DNA of 64,000 bases, taken from assembly GCF_021869535.1 (NCBI RefSeq), contig NW_026262712.1, forward strand, positions 100,754,140-100,818,139, written 5' to 3'. Source of the DNA: Mytilus californianus (Eukaryota > Mollusca > Bivalvia > Mytilida > Mytilidae). The notes under the pieces were generated by a model. It made no database searches. It worked only from the letters and a program-made list of their open reading frames with translations, and was not told where the DNA came from. Every line of letters starts with the position of its first letter. Within the stretch, counting starts at the first letter, position 1. A program made the position numbers and the translations under genes. This document shows, piece by piece, positions 58,494 to 64,000 of this stretch.

Positions 58494-58605
58494 TTAATAT
58501 TAATATGTTTTGGTTCGAGCGTCACTGATGAGTCTTTTGTAGACGAAACGCGCGTCTGGCGTAAATATAAAATTTTAATCCTGGTATCTATTATGAGTTT
58601 TTTTA
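58494..58605 (+). mobile_element. B-only short R3 insertion
   Basis: In A the DNA reads GGATTAATATAGATGTGC. B carries about 112 bp between the same flanks with GAGCGTCACTGATGAGTC, TTTTGTAGACGAAACGCGCG and TTTTAATCCTGGTATC. It is the common 3' part of R3, so R3 ends also moved after the duplication. Confidence 0.78.
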
Positions 58606-58895
58606 TAGATGTGCAAGTGCAAACAAGCATGCAGTCCTTACATTGTTGAACTTAATTTAAGAGGTAAAAAGTACACTATTAAAATTAATGTACAGTCATT
58701 GCCTCGTTATAAGTTTTTACTTTCTTCATGTAAAATTTTATTCGTGTCAAGAATCTGAGGACAAGTTTGGGTCTTGAATTCCGATTATCTTTTTTCTTTC
58801 CTTTTTGTTTCCAAGTGTTTGTGATATGCAACGTTTCAAGTAGCAACTTTGATATACACATTACTGCCGAATTCAAGTTGCGTTGCCTTAAATAC

Positions 58896-59296
58896 AGCCC
58901 TTGGATGGTGTAAACTTCCCCAAAAAACGTGTATGGTGCTATGGTGTATGGTGTAAGGGGAATGGTGTAATGGTGTAACGTGCGATCTAGAATGGTGTGA
59001 ATGAATGGTGTACAACATTTAAAACTATGCAACATATTGATAAGAACTGATTTTTAATTTTATACATTAATTTACAATATTGTGATCAAAATTCGTTTTT
59101 TGAAATAAATAAATAATTTCGTAGTCGCACTCTTTCTTTGAAATTAAATTGCATAATGGTGTAATTATTGTAAGGTGTATGGTGCAAAGGTGTAACGTGT
59201 ATGGTGTAATGGCACAGGGTGTATGGTGTAATTGTGTATGGTGAATGGTGTAATGGTGTATGGTGTTAGTGGGAAGTTTACACCATCCAAGGACTG
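58896..59296. mobile_element. 401-bp TA-flanked inverted-repeat element built from GGTGTA repeats (B only)
   Basis: The ends are inverted repeats of 26 nt with one mismatch: CAGCCCTTGGATGGTGTAAA on the left, CAGTCCTTGG... inverted on the right. They are flanked by TA on both sides (58894-58895, 59297-59298), as in Tc1/mariner-type insertions. The interior is almost all degenerate GGTGTAATGGTGTATGGTG units around a short AT core. The minus-strand open frames here are translations of that repeat. Confidence 0.87.
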
Positions 59297-59339
59297 TAGC
59301 ACCTGTTAGTAAATACAAACGTATTCCCTTTCAAAAACG

Positions 59340-59535
59340 TTAACGTTCCTGGGCACCTAAGATCACACCCGGTCATTAATGGGGTCCGTGTTGTTCAGTC
59401 TTTAGTTTTTCTATATTGTGTTTTGTATACTGTTGTTTGTCTTTATGTCATTTTTCGTTTTTTGCGATGGCATTGTCAGTTTGTCATCAACAATTGAATA
59501 TCCCCGTGTTATCTTCCGTCTCTCTTTCAGAAATT
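59340..59535 (+). repeat. RT-element 3' tail repeat (family P), block B
   Basis: The counterpart of 10250-10535, without about 90 bp found in A. Confidence 0.72.
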
Positions 59536-60423
59536 TCATTGCGCGATGCCGAGTTTCTGGATTAATATTCAGCGAGAATGCTTGATGATAAAAGTTTGTG
59601 AAGTTAAATAAAAAAAGTATGGACTTATCAAAAGCCAATTATGCATGTGGGATTAGCAACCTTAAATAATGATTACAATTACAGTTTCTGATAATAGGGA
59701 GAAACATTATTTTTTTCAATGGTAAATTGAAAAAAAAAAAACAATCAAATCTATAAACCGACTTACTAAACATCATGTCAAGACTAATACAGAGTATATT
59801 GAGGGTTTTCTGCTGAGTTTTAAAAGTTTTTCACTGAAAAATTGTTGACGACAAACCAAATTTAGTTTCTTTATTTGTTCAGAGGATTGACAATTTTTAA
59901 AAGATGTGAGGTAAATAACAGAGTCCGCAAATGAACTTTCAAAATAAGGTGTCAAAGTACATGTCTTCTCTTGTACAGTTCATGAGCTTGAGCAGGTGCA
60001 TGGATTTGAGGTGTGCTTAGCAGTTATAGCTTTTAACACTCTTACACTATTCAATCATTTAAAATATAGATGTTAGAAAGACGAAAACATATTTTTTCAA
60101 CAGAAACATTACTCTTCGACTTTGAAACAAAATAGTTGTTGCTTCCTTTATAAGAATGTATGCTAGAGAGTGTCATTTTACTTCAAAATGAATTTTGAAT
60201 ATCAAATAATTTACAAATGAAAAGAAATAATTTGACATATATTTCCCACATACAAAAACGTCAAAGAACATCGGTTCAAAAAAATATTGCCAATGGCTCT
60301 AGATTCTAGCTGTCTTTTTAAACGAATCGATTTCTTTTCAATTAATCTCCCGAACTGACAGCTTTATGTATTCACATGAATATTTATTAAGGTACTCAGA
60401 AAGATATTTTGCGAATGAATTTG

Positions 60424-60490
60424 CCGGGACTGCTGACCCTTACCGAGCACATGAACTCACCACCGGTTTTTAGTGGGGTTCGTATTGCAA
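60424..60490 (+). repeat. RT-element 3' tail repeat (family P), fragment
   Basis: GGACTGCTGACCCTTACCGA, GCACATGAACTCACC and TAGTGGGGTTCGTATTGC match the head and core. No equivalent was seen in A near 13070. Confidence 0.55.
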
Positions 60491-61079
60491 AATGCTTTGT
60501 TTTTCTGTGTAGTGGACGTATGTCTTTTAACCCCAGGTTAATATGCCATCTGTGTGCACAATGTTGTCATATCTTAACAGGTTTTTGCAAAATAACGTTG
60601 TTCTTCTTAACTAGAAATATAAACGAACTTTTATGTCAAATGTTTTATTTGCAAAATGTATTTTTTTGCATTTTATGATTTTGAATAAATGACCTTTTTT
60701 CGTCAGTTTAGTTTTTATATCATACAGCAAATCAAGCTCAGACTCTGGCCTGTGTATACATAGTATGTTTATGGTATCTAGCTGTCTGTCTTAAAAGGAT
60801 TTTTTACTAACGCTTTGCTTTTCCTACTACAAAAACAAAATGCATTCATATAATAGGTTGAGGCATAGATTATACAAAATGCTAAACATTTTAACAAGGC
60901 TCATGGTATATACCAAAACATGATAATAGCGATCTGCTGAAGATACTGAATTGCCAACAGTAAACAAAACATTCGGCCAAATATTTGCAATCTTTGCACT
61001 TTCTGATATATCTACTGAATTTTTTCAAAGTAACTACAGCAGATCTTGATCCAATCTAAGTGATAATTCGCTAGATTCA

Positions 61080-61265
61080 GCAATGCAGTAGTTGTCGTTG
61101 GTTGCTGTCTGTCGTATTTTTTATTATTGTTTTGTCATAAATCAGGCCGTAGTTTGTTCGTTTGAATTTTTTTCACATTTTATCATGTTTGGTTCTTTTA
61201 TAGCTGACTTTACGGTATGGGTCTTTCTCTTTTTCAAGACTATATGGTGACTTATAGTTGCTTAA
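61080..61265 (+). repeat. Interspersed repeat, family R1 (partial), block B
   Basis: The counterpart of 13545-13745. Confidence 0.72.
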
Positions 61266-61412
61266 ATACACATCATTTAAACAAAATATACAAGTTTATA
61301 AATAAGGACAAGAGCATGTCAAAAATATTTTAAGCCATGTACTAAAAACGACTGAAAACAAAATTCGTACAGACTTGCACAAAAACTTAAGTCATATTTA
61401 TTTTATACAAAC

Positions 61413-61589
61413 CTATGTGAACATCACAATTCTCGATTGACTCTATCGACACATTCACGTAGCTACAATTATTTGACCTTGAATTCACAACCAGTTCATC
61501 CTGAATTTTGAACTTTGATATCTCAATATTAGCATTCATTTCCCTGTTCATGCAATGGATGGAATTCAGATGAAAATTTTCGCATTATC
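61413..61589 (-). pseudogene. Methyltransferase copy B, exon 6 with nonsense codon
   Basis: 177 nt with splice sites kept. The first full codon is TAA instead of TAC. Other changes are missense (for example NVSIESIENC for NAWIEAIENC). The rest of the frame remains open, which suggests the loss is recent. Confidence 0.88.
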
Positions 61590-62066
61590 CTGCATAAAGA
61601 ATATTTATCACAATCAATTTTGAGAAGATAACTAAAGACTAAAACAAAAGTGCATTTAAGACATAACAACGTTTTATATAATTATTTTGTTCTAATATGA
61701 TAGATTTCATATACACAATACTAGTAGTAGATTGTAGCTTGGTGTCATTATAAACTGGGCAGTGTTGCCAGTCAAAAAGGGGAAATATTCAACGAACCAG
61801 CATGCAGTGGCGAACGACAATGCTGCAATGTTCCTTTTTACGAGATTTAAATTAAAAGTGAGCAACTTATTTTATACGTTCAGGGACAAATTGTACAATA
61901 TCAAAAATGTTACATAGAAAAAAAAATCAAAGATTTGACATTTATATATATGTTAGTTTAACCATAATTGTACGTTACGTTAAAGGTAAGAAAAAAAATC
62001 AAAAGAGGTTGGAAATGAGATGTGGTAAGTTTGTGTACTGTCAAACGCATGGAGACTTATATTTAC

Positions 62067-62150
62067 CTTCCGGATCTAGGTAAGCAAGCTCTATCGTCTG
62101 TTTACAAGTAGTGTCTGTGACATCTAATGTAATCAATAATTTGTCTTCGA
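62067..62150 (-). pseudogene. Methyltransferase copy B, exon 5 (intact)
   Basis: Same length, splice sites and protein as 14512-14595, with only silent change seen (CTT to CTA leucine). Confidence 0.88.
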
Positions 62151-62740
62151 CTGCAACAAAAATTTAACAATTAATTTGCATCAGTAGTTCTGTAATTGAA
62201 TGAAATGAGTTGTGTGGTATAAAATTCCAATATTACCAAGTTTAGGCGAGGTGCAACCTCAAAATTATCCATAGTACGAATTAAAACAGTTGTGAATAAA
62301 TTAGACAGAAGCTATCAGAGATTTGCCATGAAAAAGAAATTTTCAAAATAACAAAAAAATAAAGATGTAATATAAGACCCCATTGACGAGGTAAATGATG
62401 CAGGGATGTAACATGCATACATGCCCGCTTCCGTGTGCAGGATTATTTTGCTGCGTTGAAGACCCATGTGTTACCTTAAGCTGTATTCTGCTCTTTGGTT
62501 GGGTTGTTGTCTCTTTGACACATTCCCTGTTTCCATTCTCTATTCTATATATGTATGTGTCTCCAGGGTAATTATATGTTAACAAGTATTGATGAAAATG
62601 TTACACCAAGATTTATTTAGAACACGGTGTGTAAATATGAAGAGTCTTTCGATTGACAATGCAATTTATGACATTCTGGCCAGAACGACTCGATGCTGTT
62701 TTTTTTTCTTCTTTTGTGGAGGTTAAAGCGTTACGCGTAG

Positions 62741-62800
62741 ATCATCATCATCAGCATCAGCATCATCACATACAGCAGCAACAGAAGCAGCAGCAACTGA
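62741..62800. repeat. CAT/CAG trinucleotide microsatellite
   Basis: ATCATCATCATCAGCATCAG followed by CAGCAACAGAAGCAGCAGC; absent from the equivalent part of A. Confidence 0.85.
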
Positions 62801-62920
62801 TTTTTTATTGGTTGTAAGACGAATGACCTAATTCCGTTATATGTTACCAATTTATTTACGCAACCCCAAAAAAATTATCAGCCTAATCACCTAATAATTT
62901 ATCAACGTATTGTATACACG

Positions 62921-63110
62921 ACGGTTGTCGCATGTGGAACAGGATCTGCTTACCCTTTCGGAGCACCTTATAGAACATCTTTTTTGTGGAGTTCGTGTTG
63001 CTCAGTCTTAAGCTTCCTATGCTGTGTTTAATGTGCTGTTGTTGGTCTTTTGTTCGTTTTTCGTTTTTTGCAATGGCATAGTCAGTTCGTATTCGCCTTA
63101 TTTTATAAGC
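62921..63110 (+). repeat. RT-element 3' tail repeat (family P)
   Basis: GTTGTCGCATGTGGAACAGG, TTTCGGAGCACCTTATAG and GTTCGTGTTGCTCAGTC. It directly abuts an R1 repeat at 63120. Confidence 0.75.
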
Positions 63111-63119
63111 TGTATTTAT

Positions 63120-63490
63120 CAATATAAAAATAAGGAGATGTGGTTTGATTGCCAATGAGACAATGATCCACCAGAGTTCAAATGACTTGGATATAAGCAG
63201 TATTAGTCACCACACGGCCTGTTAAAATACAAAAAACCTATACCGTATAGGCAGCTATAAAAGGATCAACTTGAAAAATGTGAAACAATCCAAACGAGAA
63301 AACAGCCTAATTTATAAAAACAAAATTTACGAAAAAAACAATTTTCAGAAATTAGTCAACAACAATCACTGAATTATGGGCTCTCGACTCGGGATATGCA
63401 CATAAAAAGGGTGATGGTGTTAAAAATAATTGTGAGCGCTTAACCCTCCCGCTAACCTGGGACTCTATTGTCAAATTGTTCATGTGCTTG
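63120..63490 (-). repeat. Interspersed repeat, family R1 (reverse), block B
   Basis: The counterpart of 15640-15985: GGAGATGTGGTTTGATTGCC, AATGAGACAATG and CCCTCCCGCTAACCTGGGAC. Confidence 0.78.
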
Positions 63491-64000
63491 TAGCAAAAGT
63501 TTAATGTTTTCTTATCATAGCAAGTATGAAAACGCCTATAAGTCGCATTCGGTTTGTCATATTTGATGACAAAAGATGACTTGATTGTGAATACGACAAT
63601 TGGAACATATTCATGGTTATTTTTAACGGAAATGTTTCTATATGGTCTACCGAATCATGATAGCGTCCTTAATAGTCAAAAAGATTGTTTCAACTTTACC
63701 ATTTAAAACCCTTGATACAATAGCTTCATTGTAAGCAGTACATAAACAAGTTAGCAACTTGTTTGTTTTATTTTCAAAGACCTATTAATATAAGATCTAG
63801 AATTGAATGCTGTATTTTGAACATTTATTCGAGAAAAAAGCAAGTGACGATCACACTATTACATTTGTGTACTCATTTCACATCTATCGGTCTGTTCAAT
63901 TTCGGCATGCTTACGTTTACCGTAATCTGGTTTTTGCAGTTTGCAATAAAGAATTCATTTATTCTAAAAAATCGTTACAAGACAAATATCTTTTACTGTT

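Larger units (their letters stand above)
42397..63860 (+). repeat. Segmental duplication, block B (right copy)
   Basis: Partner of block A. It starts inside intron 1 of the receptor gene, about 100 bp beyond Ig exon 1. This places the missing Ig exon of the left receptor copy just outside the window. B carries DNA absent from A: about 45160-47405, 49708-53675, 54362-54768, 56938-57984, 58494-58605 and 58896-59296. It lacks the A-only 10819-12459 element and the second signal exon. Homology may continue weakly to the window end. Confidence 0.93.
55434..64000 (-). pseudogene. EgtD-like methyltransferase copy B, broken; continues off the right edge
   Basis: Exons 5 (62150..62067), 6 (61589..61413) and part of 7 (about 55582..55434) are present; exons 1-4 would lie beyond 64000. 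Exon 6 opens GA TAA TGC where copy A has GA TAC TGC, giving a stop right after AYLDPEG, so about the last third of the protein is lost. Exon 7 lacks the ATTATAG acceptor and the codons for QLDLTREFQKGE, removed in a deletion of about 80 bp. The nearest remaining acceptor (TTTTAG at about 55615) is in the wrong phase. Two independent lesions make it a pseudogene unless a truncated product is used. Confidence 0.87.

Noticed and set aside
58836..59318. Three overlapping minus-strand ORFs with histidine/threonine-rich repeats
   Set aside because: They translate the GGTGTA minisatellite of the 401-bp element in different frames.

Overview
The window is AT-rich animal DNA that most resembles a bivalve mollusc, probably a mussel of the Mytilus type. 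It holds GT-AG introns, short exons and many interspersed repeats that I recognise by eye as typical of mussel genomes. The long open frames are mostly repeats or chance. The real genes are split into exons of 56-297 nt and can be rebuilt from splice sites, reading phase and protein-family motifs. No expression data were available, so the gene models are inferred from sequence only.

Two complete genes lie on the minus strand. (1) Positions 7955-21445 hold a seven-exon gene for a 320-residue protein of the EgtD / Methyltransf_33 family (SAM-dependent methyltransferases related to ergothioneine-pathway histidine N-alpha-methyltransferase). Several expected substrate-binding residues are replaced. 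(2) Positions 33110-42677 hold an eight-exon gene for a 411-residue type I membrane receptor: signal peptide, three immunoglobulin domains, one membrane span and a tyrosine-rich tail. Exon phases match across every junction in both models.

The left 16.3 kb (block A, 1 to about 16305) and the right 21.5 kb (block B, 42397 to about 63860) are diverged copies of the same DNA in the same orientation. Gene order therefore alternates: [Ig receptor, off the left edge] - methyltransferase A - Ig receptor - methyltransferase B [continues off the right edge]. The repeat unit is roughly 42-47 kb. At the left edge only two tandem first exons of the next receptor copy remain. In block B the methyltransferase is broken by a TAA at the first full codon of exon 6 and by loss of the acceptor and first codons of exon 7.

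Comparing A with B identifies DNA present in only one copy. B has a 4 kb LINE carrying a nested repeat, a 401 bp TA-flanked inverted-repeat element made of GGTGTA-type repeats, two unclassified segments (2.2 and 1.05 kb) and two short interspersed repeats. A has a 1.64 kb element with GACGTC-type ends and a 0.2 kb C-rich segment. The unduplicated middle (16.3-42.4 kb) has a 677 bp inverted-repeat element with ATTTA target duplications, foldback elements, minisatellites, a tRNA-derived SINE, a decayed LTR-retroelement gag fragment and a reverse-transcriptase fragment whose 3' tail matches a repeat scattered through the window. No rRNA gene, functional tRNA gene, CRISPR array or prokaryotic feature was seen.
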